Shown: positions 18,066 through 25,691 of the stretch, in pieces
Position numbering within the stretch: the first letter of the stretch is position 1
Layout: every line of letters starts with the position of its first letter
NCBI GenBank assembly: GCA_027717645.1
Contig: JALLOG010000015.1
Coordinates: forward strand, 1 to 38,898
Direction: 5' to 3'
Length of the DNA stretch: 38,898 nucleotides
From: Desulfobacterota bacterium AH_259_B03_O07
GTDB lineage: Bacteria; Desulfobacterota_D; UBA1144; Nemesobacterales; CSP1-2
Made by a program: the position numbers and the translations under genes
The notes under the pieces: model-generated
The model's input: the letters and a program-made list of their open reading frames with translations, nothing else
The model's database searches: none
Told to the model about the DNA's origin: nothing

Positions 18066-18246
18066 GAAGAATAAATGCATATCAATAAACACCGATAATA
18101 TATCAATCCATCCCTTGCTATGACAACCATAAATATAATTTTTGTTTTATGATTTGTCCTTCCTGACTTCATATTCCAATATCAGCCTTAACCCAGAGTT
18201 TTTTTGTCATAAGCGTGATTAGGACTCTATGCCCTGGTATGGATAG

Positions 18247-18360
18247 AGGATATGGCTTGCCCCTAGGGCGATACCCCTTATCTCAAAGTCCACTAAGGGT
18301 GTAATTTCAATGGATATGTACAGGAAGAAGTCTCCACCACCAACTCATCCCAACTCGTAG
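18247..18360 (-). repeat. Dispersed repeat, copy A (related to 30527-30670)
   Basis: On the minus strand it reads TACGAGTTGGGATGAGTTGG and TGGTG, then after about 55 bases AAGGGGTAT followed by CCCTAGGGGCAAGCCATATCC. The plus strand at 30.53 kb has the same 23-base word and, 51 bases later, AAGGGGTAT and CCCCTAGGGG. Matching order and near-equal spacing argue for one old element present twice in opposite orientation. Confidence 0.6.
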
Positions 18361-18431
18361 TATATCATTGACAAAAGCGATAATTTTTGAGATATTTAGA
18401 AAATAAAAGGTTTATGCATAAAATGGGATTA
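18347..18431 (+). repeat. Direct repeat, copy 2
   Basis: Second copy of the repeat at 16998-17083, ending ATAAAATGGGATTA. The GDPD start codon comes five bases later, so the repeat supplies that gene's upstream region. No strong ribosome site is visible within it. Confidence 0.85.
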
Positions 18432-18436
18432 AATCT

Positions 18437-19120
18437 ATGGATGATTCATATAAAAATCAATTTCTTAAAATAGCTCATCGTGGTGCAAGCGCATACGAAC
18501 CGGAAAATACACTAAGATCATTTAGTAAGGCTATTAAAATGAAAGCCGATATGATAGAGTTCGATATCAGGTTAAGTGTCGATGAGCGTCTAGTGGTTAT
18601 ACATGACACAAAGGTAAATAGAACTACGAATGGAAAAGGTTATGTAAAAGAAAAGACACTGAAGGAACTAAAAGAGCTAAATGCGGGAAAGGGAGAGAAG
18701 ATTCCATTACTTGAAGAAGTAATAGAATTGGCTAAGACAAAGACAAGGTTTGTAATAGAATTGAAAGAATACGGGACTGAAGAAATGGTTATTAAATTAA
18801 TTAAGGAGAATAATATTACAGATGATGTTTTTGTAGTTTCCTTCAAAAAGAGATTAATAAAAAATATAAAAAGTCTCGAGCCCAGAATAAAAACCGGTCT
18901 TATAATACTTTACACGTTCAATCCATTAAAAATTATAAATGAATGTAATGCAGATGCTCTGGCTCCGTATCACTTATTAGTTGGCAGGCAATTAATAAAA
19001 AGGGTAAAGAATAGTGGGAAGTACTTATTTCCATGGACGGTAAACAATGCCAGAGAAGCTAACAAATTAAGAGTTATGGGTGCAAGTGGTATAGTTACTA
19101 ACAAACCTGATTTATGCTGA
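18437..19120 (+). CDS. Glycerophosphodiester phosphodiesterase
   Basis: A 227-aa GDPD-family enzyme that hydrolyses glycerophosphodiesters to glycerol 3-phosphate and an alcohol. The catalytic set is present: His14-Arg15 in AHRGASAYEPENT, Glu41 and Asp43 in EFDIRLS, and His56 in VIHDTKVNRTTNGKG; VIELKEYG and a C-terminal FPWTVNN...GIVTNKPDL complete the TIM barrel. Length fits the short UgpQ type. No signal peptide is seen, so a cytoplasmic enzyme scavenging phospholipid head-group diesters is likely. It stands alone, directly after a copy of the 86-bp repeat. Confidence 0.92.
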   Translation: MDDSYKNQFLKIAHRGASAYEPENTLRSFSKAIKMKADMIEFDIRLSVDERLVVIHDTKVNRTTNGKGYVKEKTLKELKELNAGKGEKIPLLEEVIELAKTKTRFVIELKEYGTEEMVIKLIKENNITDDVFVVSFKKRLIKNIKSLEPRIKTGLIILYTFNPLKIINECNADALAPYHLLVGRQLIKRVKNSGKYLFPWTVNNAREANKLRVMGASGIVTNKPDLC

Positions 19121-19351
19121 CAAAATACATATCCGATAGTTTGTTGTCTCAGAACGGCGACCTTTTCTAATCTGAAACTTAAGATATCGTATTATATTTA
19201 TAGTTACTGAAGTCACAGACCAAACAGCCTTAGAATAATATTTCGTATTTAGGTGTCTAAAAATTGTTTGTTCTTTAAACTGCCCATCAATTGTTCTAAA
19301 ATATCAATTTTTTGTTGAAAAAAACCTTTATTAGTAAGCAACTCATTTTCA

Positions 19352-19546
19352 ATGGCTTTCTTTTGTTTATTTATAGTACGTTTGTTTTTAAGGAACTGGG
19401 ATAGTTCTGATAATAAAAATCCTATCAAAATCCCAGATTATAGATATCTGCCGTGGTATAAAATGATTTTATGTTTTTTGGGAAAGCACAAGTGGCGATA
19501 TTGGGAAAACCCCTTTATACTTCTATGTCCACCAATAGGGAAATGA
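19352..19546 (+). CDS. Possible small protein or gene fragment, 64 aa
   Basis: A short frame with a hydrophobic start (MAFFCLFIVRLFLRNW) and a second part MILCFLGKHKWRYWENP. The latter resembles the LGxHKW opening seen in small zinc-ribbon proteins, normally continued by a CxxCG motif that is absent here. It may be a truncated remnant. It ends 11 bases before rtcB and could also be only its leader region. Confidence 0.3.
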   Translation: MAFFCLFIVRLFLRNWDSSDNKNPIKIPDYRYLPWYKMILCFLGKHKWRYWENPFILLCPPIGK

Positions 19547-19557
19547 GGATATGAGCT

Positions 19558-20739
19558 ATGAATAAAATACACGACAAAATAATAACATTTTTACCTGAAG
19601 AAGAAATTGAGGCATTGGCAAAAGATCAATTGTTTAATATAGCTAAAATGCCTTTCATCTTTAAACATATAGCGGTAATGCCTGATTGTCATTTGGGGAA
19701 GGGTGCTACCGTTGGTTCAGTGATTGCTACAAAAGGTGCTTTGATACCTGCGGCAGTTGGAGTAGATATTGGATGCGGGATGATAGGAGTTCTTACAAAA
19801 TTCAATGCAGAAGATATGCCTGATGATTTAGAAAAAATCCGTGTAGGGATCGAAAGAAGAATACCATTGAGTGCAGGTTCTTATAATCAAAAAATAACAA
19901 CTTCTGCGAAAAGAAGAATTGAAGAACTTGAAAAGGATGAAAAACCATATTATCAAAATTTAACGAGGGTATCTTGGAAGTATCATTTAGGCAGTTTAGG
20001 TTCAGGAAATCATTTTATTGAAATCTGTCTTGATGAAAAAAATAGAGTTTGGGTTGTATTACATTCAGGTTCAAGAGGAATAGGAAATCAATTAGCACAA
20101 AAACATATTAAGATTGCTAAAAAGATTATGTCTGACATGCATATTCAACTTGTAGATAGGGATTTAGCATATCTACCTGAATCTATGAAAGAATTTACTG
20201 ATTATGTAGAAGACCTTTTATGGTCTCAGAAGTTTGCTCTTTTGAATAGAGAAGAAATGATGGATAGAGTAATGACAGAATTGAGTTATACATTTTACGG
20301 AGAAAACGGACATCAACAAGAGATAGAAATAGAACGTATAAATTGCCATCATAACTTTACTCAAAAGGAGAACCACTTCAAAGAGAATGTATGGCTTACA
20401 AGGAAAGGTGCGATACAGATGAAGGAAGGCCAGTTGGGCGTCATTCCTGGCTCTATGGGTACAAGAAGTTATATCGTTTCAGGTTTAGAAAACAAAATGT
20501 CTTATCATTCTGCACCACACGGAGCAGGTCGTAGATTCTCACGAACAGAAGCTAGAAGAAGATTTACTATGGAGGATTTTGAAAGAGAACTTAAAGGCGT
20601 AGAAGTAAAACATTCCAAAGAATTTTTAGACGAAATACCATCTGCTTATAAAGATATAGATGATGTTATGAAACATAGCAAAGAGCTTGTAGAAATCAAG
20701 CATACTTTGAAACAGATTATCAATGTTAAAGGCAACTAA
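19558..20739 (+). CDS. rtcB: RtcB-family RNA ligase
   Basis: A 393-aa RtcB protein, of the shorter bacterial type. RtcB joins RNA 2',3'-cyclic phosphate or 3'-phosphate ends to 5'-OH ends with GTP and Mn. Metal and catalytic motifs are visible: MPDCHLGKG (43-45 DCH), GVDIGCGM (Asp70, Cys73), GSGNHFIEI, LHSGSRGIGN, and the guanylylation histidine in SAPHGAGRRFSRTEARR. An AUG-coupled small frame begins at its stop codon and is cut by a RAYT insertion. No archease, RtcA or RtcR is next to it. Its setting among accessory genes fits a repair role for cleaved RNA, but that is inference. Confidence 0.93.
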   Translation: MNKIHDKIITFLPEEEIEALAKDQLFNIAKMPFIFKHIAVMPDCHLGKGATVGSVIATKGALIPAAVGVDIGCGMIGVLTKFNAEDMPDDLEKIRVGIERRIPLSAGSYNQKITTSAKRRIEELEKDEKPYYQNLTRVSWKYHLGSLGSGNHFIEICLDEKNRVWVVLHSGSRGIGNQLAQKHIKIAKKIMSDMHIQLVDRDLAYLPESMKEFTDYVEDLLWSQKFALLNREEMMDRVMTELSYTFYGENGHQQEIEIERINCHHNFTQKENHFKENVWLTRKGAIQMKEGQLGVIPGSMGTRSYIVSGLENKMSYHSAPHGAGRRFSRTEARRRFTMEDFERELKGVEVKHSKEFLDEIPSAYKDIDDVMKHSKELVEIKHTLKQIINVKGN

Positions 20740-20837
20740 TGAAAAAAGATAAATCTAAAAACGAAGAACCACACGACACAAGATTCAAAGGGGTCAAGTC
20801 TACAATTGGCAATTCTTTTACAGATTCAACTATGTAA
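20739..20837 (+). pseudogene. Start of a gene interrupted by the RAYT element
   Basis: ATG overlaps the rtcB stop (TAATG) and reads MKKDKSKNEEPHDTRFK, after which the frame enters the terminal repeat of the transposon at 20787 and ends at 20837. Only about 16 residues precede the insertion. The continuation beyond 21863 is not recognisable, so the original product is unknown. It may have been the rtcB operon partner. Confidence 0.4.
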
Positions 20838-21863
20838 TTTTTTGATTATCTCATTCAGTCGTCTTTGGAATGACTTATTTTTTAATAATATCTTCTCTAC
20901 CCGCCTCAAAGACATGCTTACAGTAGTATATGCCTGGATTTCAAATTTAGAACCGATATTTTTTAGCGTCAATCCACACTCCTTCCGGCATAGATATATT
21001 GCAATATCTCTGGGTTCATTCCATTTCCCTCGATGTAATCTTGTTAGTGTCCTTATATCAACTCCTTAGCTTTTCCTGACAATATCAATAATTTGGTCTG
21101 CACTAAGATCGTAGTGAAGAGTCTTTGCTTCTGGAATCTCATAGTCTTCTTCGACTGTTCTCTGTGACTTATTTCTTATCCAATCTTTGAATGACTCACT
21201 TCCAAGTATAAAAGGTGTCTTCTTCTTGTCATAAAACTCATCAATATCTGAGGGTATACCTCTGTCTATAAACTCTTTATACCGATTTATTCTATGGCTC
21301 CACCTTTTTCCAAAACGATCGAGCACCTCATTTCTTACTAACCAGCTAAAAGATGGTCGCTTCATCAGATAAGCATAGTGACTACTCCAAGGATATTTTT
21401 CAGGGGTCTCCACTATATTGGCCTTGACAGGATTGAGGTGAATGTAGCGCATGACCTCCATTGAATATGAATCAGCATCAATCAAAATTGATTTGAATCG
21501 TCCTCTAAAGATTGGACCATCACTTACATGTTTGCGATTAAAGCGTTGAGTGTATATTCCGTTTACATACCTCATGGAGCGGGAGAGATTGCCTAAAGGG
21601 GTGTGAATCATTGATTATCTAGAAGGCAGAATGCATGAACCTGGATTCTCCACATTTTTGATGTCTCACCTAATAGGTCAAGGAAATCAATTCTATCCTC
21701 GTCATCAAAGAAGATTTTTTGGTGTGAAGCACCCCGATTCATTACGTGGTACCAGGCTCCAGGATATTGGATACGAAGGGGTCTAGCCATTATAGTAAAT
21801 CTCCTAAATCTATTTTATAGAGCTCAGAAAGTATTGTCAATTGTAGACTTGACCCCTTCTTTT
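20787..21863. mobile_element. RAYT-type insertion with terminal inverted repeats
   Basis: The left end at 20787 reads AAAGGGGTCAAGTCTACAAT followed by TGGCAAT. The right end (21833-21863) is its inverse, ATTGTCAATTGTAGACTTGA followed by CCCCTT, giving about 26 bp with one or two mismatches. Between them lies one Y1-type transposase pseudogene in minus orientation. Just outside the right end TTGACCCCTTCTTTTC is repeated once in tandem. Such stand-alone elements with a TnpA-REP gene between GGGGTCAAGT ends are common in bacterial genomes. The ends look well preserved although the transposase is broken. Confidence 0.82.
20826..21790 (-). pseudogene. REP-associated tyrosine transposase (Y1/HUH), inactivated
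   Basis: The N-terminus MARPLRIQYPGAWYHVMNRG and the line GNLSRSMRYVNGIYTQRFNR identify a TnpA-REP (IS200-like) single-strand transposase. Two lesions are visible. At 21608-21612 the expected DNHYHLL stretch is reduced to DNQ-stop, a deletion of about 10 bases that removes the HUH metal site and shifts frame. At 21066-21068 TAA replaces a probable tyrosine codon (RKS-stop-GVDIRTL), after which the C-terminal domain LHRGKWNEPRDIAIYLCRK continues in the same frame to a stop at 20826. The gene is therefore dead. Confidence 0.88.
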
Positions 21864-22022
21864 CTTTTGACCCCTTCTTTTCTTTGATATATTATGCTTC
21901 TGCACACATTGGGTGCAAAAAAGGATATTGTGCAACTATTGGTGGTAGCTGTTTTGCATTTATATGATAAGGATCCGGTATGTTAATCTTTAATTTAGAA
22001 TTCTATAATAAATGTAACTTTT

Positions 22023-23180
22023 CTAATCGGTGTCTGGTTGCCTTGGTAACCCTATAAATAACCACAGTATTAGTACGAATAGCACAACGATCAAGGGGAT
22101 ATGTTGGTTTAAATTGTAGAGAGAACCTACGAGCATTCCACCTAAGGATGCACCAAGAAAATTCGAAAAATTATAAAAACCACTAGCTGCGCCACGGCTC
22201 TCTGCTGGGACCCTCTGAGTTAAAAAAGCAGGAAGTATGGATTGGAATAAGGTGTATCCCAAGAAGAAAGCAATACCAGATGCGAAAAGTACCCATTTGT
22301 GAATCCCACCAGTTAAATAAAAAAGGAAACTAAATAGTAAAATGACCCAACCTATCCAAGTGGGCAATTGTAATTTGTCTCGTTTTTCGGCGTACCTTAT
22401 ATATGGGAAAACGATTAAAGCACTTGGAAGAAGAATTATTAGATAAATCTTCCAAAGTTGAAATCGGTTTAAACCTAGGGAAATCCAGCTTAAGGGGTAA
22501 ATAAAAAAGAACATATTAAGAGTAAAAGACATGATAAAAGAAGCGACATATAGTCGTTTCAGTTCATAATTATATATAAAAACAAAAAGACGCTGTATGT
22601 AGTTTTTTTGTTCAGCTTCTACAATTTTAGGAAAGAATAAAGCTGTTACTATGATGGCAATGAATCCTAAAATTCCTAGTAAGTAGAACAAACTATCAAA
22701 CCCAAGTTCGGCCGCAAGGAAGGGCCCGGCGATGAAGCCAATAATAAAGGAAGTACCAATTATGATACTTGTGATAGTAAAAACCTGAGCACGGACATGT
22801 GATCGAGTTAAATCACCCAAAGATGCAATCGCTACCGCACCAATTGCTCCGCTTCCTTGAATAACTCTGGCCATAATCAATTGGTTTATATTTTCAGCTA
22901 GAGCGCAAACAATACTACCAATTGAAAACAGAAAAAGACCGATAAGAATAATCCTTTTTCTGCCAAAAATATCGCTAGCCCAACCAAACGGTATTTGAAG
23001 AAGACTTTGAGAAAGGGCATATATGCCAAATGCTACCCCTGAAAGTGTTAGATTTGCACCTGGGTAATTTATCGTATACACGCTAAAAACGGGAAGTATT
23101 AGAAAAATACCTAGTAGTCGGAGAGAGATGATTAGACTTACAGTAATAACAGCTTTTGTTTCTCGACTACTAATGCTCAT
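22023..23180 (-). CDS. MFS transporter, YajR-like
   Basis: A 385-aa inner-membrane protein with about twelve predicted helices. Motif A of the major facilitator superfamily is clear between helices 2 and 3 (GWASDIFGRKRIILIG), and the motif C region lies near GFIAGPFLA. It resembles YajR and related proton-coupled exporters but lacks the C-terminal ferredoxin-like YAM domain of YajR, ending right after helix 12 (LFIGLPRQPDTD). The substrate is unknown. The gene is alone, reading toward the RAYT element, with a gap of about 245 bases upstream. Confidence 0.85.
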   Translation of the reverse strand: MSISSRETKAVITVSLIISLRLLGIFLILPVFSVYTINYPGANLTLSGVAFGIYALSQSLLQIPFGWASDIFGRKRIILIGLFLFSIGSIVCALAENINQLIMARVIQGSGAIGAVAIASLGDLTRSHVRAQVFTITSIIIGTSFIIGFIAGPFLAAELGFDSLFYLLGILGFIAIIVTALFFPKIVEAEQKNYIQRLFVFIYNYELKRLYVASFIMSFTLNMFFFIYPLSWISLGLNRFQLWKIYLIILLPSALIVFPYIRYAEKRDKLQLPTWIGWVILLFSFLFYLTGGIHKWVLFASGIAFFLGYTLFQSILPAFLTQRVPAESRGAASGFYNFSNFLGASLGGMLVGSLYNLNQHIPLIVVLFVLILWLFIGLPRQPDTD

Positions 23181-23425
23181 TTAGCTTATCAATTGAAGTT
23201 AAATTTATAAAATTTGCTTTTTTTAGTTTATCAGTATTAGTTTGAATTGATACCTTATTCTTGCCGTATTACCTTCCATAATATGGATAATCGAATATTT
23301 CTCAGAAGATTCTAACCCTTACAGGAAAATCCAGGTGTGCAAAGTCGTCACGTGATACAGTAGAATCAATATCTTGTCTTACAGTCGCTGCTGAGGAGTG
23401 AATTGATAGCAAACTCAGTAGCTAT

Positions 23426-23812
23426 TCAGAAGATATTAAGGGAGGAAAATTTTTGAATAAACTGAGAGATTCTATTGGTTTTGTATTCTTCTATCTTCTG
23501 TGTGTCTATCTTTTGAAGTGGAATATCTCCAAGATTAGATTTTAAGATATGCATGATCTCTAATTCTCTTTTACAAGTGGCTATGGATTTATTGGTCTTG
23601 GCAAATTCAATGTATTCATCTATAAACTCATATAATGTAATAGATTTTACTTCTTCTAGGTTCAACCTATCTTTAGTAAACTCAATTTCTAGCTTCCTTA
23701 GAATTTGCTTAGCCTTTTTCTTATCTACTCTACCAATCTTAATCCATTTCTTTTTACCAGATACACTAAATACAGCATAGTATGATTTGTGATTATATAC
23801 TAAGCTTGCCAT
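23426..23812 (-). pseudogene. Tyrosine integrase, N-terminal fragment
   Basis: About 128 residues: the arm-type DNA-binding start (YAVFSVSGKKKWIKIGRVDK, KAKQILRKLEIEF) and the SAM-like core-binding domain (TLYEFIDEYIEFAKTNKSIA through IDTQKIEEYKTNRI). The frame then ends in unrelated residues (SQFIQKFSSLNIF). The whole catalytic domain with R, H-x-x-R and Tyr is missing and no continuation is seen below 23426. It starts 145 bases from a tRNA-Glu 3' half, the usual position of an integrase beside its attachment site. Confidence 0.8.
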
Positions 23813-23956
23813 TGCTTATTCCTCCAAGAATTTGAACTAGAGGAGTCAGCAACTAGAGTAAATTTGGTTAGGCAATAGTTAGGCAGGTCTATGGGAAATT
23901 GGAAGTATAGATGGTATGTGTCTTGTAAGTTGATGTAATCTTTGGAAAAATTATAA

Positions 23957-24002
23957 GCGTCCCCGAGGGGATTTGAACCCCTGTTACCGCCTTGAAAGGG
24001 CG
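23957..24002 (-). tRNA. 3' half of tRNA-Glu(UUC), attachment-site remnant
   Basis: On the minus strand CGCCCTTTCAAGGCGG forms an anticodon arm with loop CUUUCAA and anticodon UUC. The T arm CAGGGGTTCAAATCCCC and the acceptor 3' strand GGGGACG plus discriminator follow. The 5' acceptor strand and D arm are absent; the sequence diverges abruptly at 24003. This is what integration into a tRNA 3' end leaves behind. It marks the left border of the element that starts at 24.0 kb, or the old site of the truncated integrase. Confidence 0.85.
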
Positions 24003-24091
24003 ATTTGGTATTAATTCAATGCCAACCCATACAACTCAATACTAAGAGATAATCCCTTGAAACTAAAGGACTTAATCATCATATTAAGTCT

Positions 24092-25021
24092 ATGTCCAAA
24101 CGGAAGCCAATCCGTACCAAAAGAGACAATACAGACACCTCCTTGGACACCTCTAGTAAACCGAAGTTCAATCTTTTTCCTCGTGTACTCAGAGGGAAAA
24201 AGATTGAACTTATCAATGAAGAATTGCATGCTCGTCTTGAAGACTACCTAAAGACGGAAGATCCGAAGCATTTGTTCAAAGCTATTAAACAGGATGCGTA
24301 TTGTCTTCAAGGTAGAGGATTGACTCAGGATGATCTGACGTATCATTTCGATTCAACTGAGATTGATGTGCACACAGTTGTATGGGTGACGATAGAATAC
24401 TGGCAAGACATATGCTTTTTCAAGTTAGGAACCGAAGAGGTTATCGATGAAGCTAAGAGACTTTTAGGAAATATAGGCAATGCCTTAATTCTCGAAAATA
24501 AAGCATACTACGAAATAGAATGTGGTAATTATTTTTCTCATAAAATCCCAACTTATCAGGGAGACGATAGATCCATAAATTACGAGAATGCCAAAGAGTT
24601 TACTGATTATTGGAATAAGATTGAAAGTATTTTTGAATCAAATCTCAAAAACCGTTACAAAGGTGTGGATCAACCATATATTGAGGAATTTTTTAAAGAT
24701 GATGATAGTGGAAGAGCAATCCTTCATAGAATGTTTACAGAACCAGGAAAAAAAGCTGCTGATATTAAAAAAGCAATTGAGACAAAATTGGGTGACAAAA
24801 TTTCAGAAACAACTGTTCAACATGAATTTAAAATCAATTCAATTCCTAATATAACAGCGAGCTATATTGCATGGAAAAATGAAAATAATTGTTCACTCTG
24901 TAAAGAGAATGCCAAAAAAAGAAAATTAAAAGCCAACAAAAAGGGTAAAAAACACGCAAAAGTCGCTTATAAAACGATCCTCAATCTTCACGATAGAGCC
25001 ATTGAAGAATTAAACACTTAA
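24092..25021 (+). CDS. Unknown 309-aa protein of the integrated element
   Basis: I do not recognise this protein. It opens with a basic, Thr/Ser-rich segment (MSKRKPIRTKRDNTD), continues with helical regions (LRGKKIELINEELHARLEDY, AIKQDAYCLQGRGLTQDDLT) and a middle with aromatic and acidic residues (VTIEYWQDICFF). The C-terminus has a CSLC pair followed by a strongly basic KENAKKRKLKANKKGKKHAK tract, suggesting nucleic-acid contact. It begins 90 bases inside the tRNA-Glu border and has no good ribosome site, so the start is approximate. It is the first gene of the element. Confidence 0.6.
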   Translation: MSKRKPIRTKRDNTDTSLDTSSKPKFNLFPRVLRGKKIELINEELHARLEDYLKTEDPKHLFKAIKQDAYCLQGRGLTQDDLTYHFDSTEIDVHTVVWVTIEYWQDICFFKLGTEEVIDEAKRLLGNIGNALILENKAYYEIECGNYFSHKIPTYQGDDRSINYENAKEFTDYWNKIESIFESNLKNRYKGVDQPYIEEFFKDDDSGRAILHRMFTEPGKKAADIKKAIETKLGDKISETTVQHEFKINSIPNITASYIAWKNENNCSLCKENAKKRKLKANKKGKKHAKVAYKTILNLHDRAIEELNT

Positions 25022-25144
25022 TTGTATTTGTTCCCACCTTAGAGTTTCTTAATGATAAAAGGTTAGAAGTCTAACCTTTGGTCTATGATGGAATTGTTAC
25101 CTTTTGTTACAGTTTATTAAAACTGAGTAAAAGGAGGCAATCTA

Positions 25145-25351
25145 ATGAATGGTTTACCGAAGCAACTCACAGTGAAAGAAGCTTCTGAGATTTATAATAT
25201 TCCTGAATGGACTTTAAGAGGATACATAGCAAGGCGGTTAATACCCTTTAGACGGGTTCGCAGAAAAATATATCTACCTACAGACCGCCTGGAATCCTGG
25301 CTTTCTAGTTTTGATGTAGAACCAAATATTGATGAGGCGAAAAATGATTAA
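25145..25351 (+). CDS. Excisionase-like HTH protein
   Basis: A 68-aa protein with a winged-helix/HTH_17 start: [20 protein letters not shown] then [20 protein letters not shown], the layout of small Xis and MerR-like DNA-binding proteins. An ideal AAAGGAGG sits just before the ATG. Its end overlaps the next gene by eight bases. In an integrated element such a protein usually directs excision or regulates the replication module; which one cannot be told here. Confidence 0.82.
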   Translation: MNGLPKQLTVKEASEIYNIPEWTLRGYIARRLIPFRRVRRKIYLPTDRLESWLSSFDVEPNIDEAKND

Positions 25352-25559
25352 AAAAAGAAAATGCCCGAGTGTGGTAGCAGCCACATTCGGGCCTATTAAT
25401 AGGAATAAAAACAGTCGGAATATTATATCCCAACCTAAATATAAAGTAAAAATCGAATTAGACCTGGAAACCGCTTGCGAACTCTCAGATCGGGCGGATC
25501 AAAGAAACTTATTGATCGAGGATTATATTCGCCAACTTATAAAGGACGATATTAATTAA
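25344..25559 (+). CDS. Small RHH-like protein
   Basis: A 71-aa protein. The frame is open from TTG 25329, but ATG 25344 has GAGG at the proper distance and the usual ATGATTAA overlap with the previous gene. Residues 32-71 ([20 protein letters not shown] and [16 protein letters not shown]) look like a ribbon-helix-helix: one strand and two helices. The first third contains a strong 12-pair hairpin in its coding sequence (25363-25392). A DNA-binding regulator of the element is likely but not proven. Confidence 0.6.
   Translation: MIKKRKCPSVVAATFGPINRNKNSRNIISQPKYKVKIELDLETACELSDRADQRNLLIEDYIRQLIKDDIN
25363..25392 (+). other. Strong hairpin inside the RHH-like gene
   Basis: GCCCGAGTGTGG, loop TAGCAG, CCACATTCGGGC: twelve pairs with one G-U, starting 19 bases after the start codon. 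It is GC-rich in otherwise AT-rich DNA and could form in the mRNA or as an extruded DNA stem. There is no T run, so it is not a terminator. Confidence 0.7.
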
Positions 25560-25577
25560 TCAATTGTGTTCCGAGCC

Positions 25578-25691
25578 ATGGATATTTTTAAAATTATAAA
25601 AGAAAAAATTCCATTTGATAGTGTATGCAACGATTATGGAATTGAATTTAATCGCAAGAGAAAAGCAGTAGAGGTACACAATGACTCATGA
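25578..25691 (+). CDS. Possible 37-aa primase-finger-like peptide
   Basis: The frame reads MDIFKIIKEKIPFDSVCNDY then GIEFNRKRKAVEVHND. This closely resembles the segment that precedes the CHC2 zinc finger in DnaG-type primases (a DI..IIKE..P...V...YGI pattern ending in HND), but it stops where the finger should continue. It overlaps the following primase-like gene by 11 bases. It could be a relic of a lost finger domain or a real coupled leader peptide; no ribosome site is clear. Confidence 0.4.
   Translation: MDIFKIIKEKIPFDSVCNDYGIEFNRKRKAVEVHNDS

Larger units (their letters stand above)
18066..18436. other. Gene-free interval with shared repeats
   Basis: No gene. It contains a segment at 18247-18360 whose reverse strand matches pieces of 30527-30670, then copy 2 of the 86-bp direct repeat, which ends five bases before the GDPD start codon. 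Confidence 0.6.

Noticed and set aside
20806-21069. Plus-strand frame of 87 codons in the RAYT element
   Set aside because: It is the reverse strand of the C-terminal domain of the broken transposase, which is clearly homologous in the minus direction.
21600-21615. Programmed frameshift joining the two RAYT frames
   Set aside because: The join does not restore the HUH residues, there is no slippery run, and a second in-frame stop follows at 21066. Decay explains both.
23330-23425. Catalytic part of the truncated integrase in another frame
   Set aside because: Translating the minus strand in the three frames gives no R-x-G-E, H-x-x-R or Tyr motif; the rest of the gene is gone.
23957-24002. 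Functional tRNA-Glu gene
   Set aside because: The 5' acceptor strand and D arm are absent on the adjoining side, so no cloverleaf can form.
25363-25392. Terminator inside the RHH-like gene
   Set aside because: The stem is strong but is followed by CTATTAATAGG, not a T run, and it lies within a reading frame that continues to a normal end.
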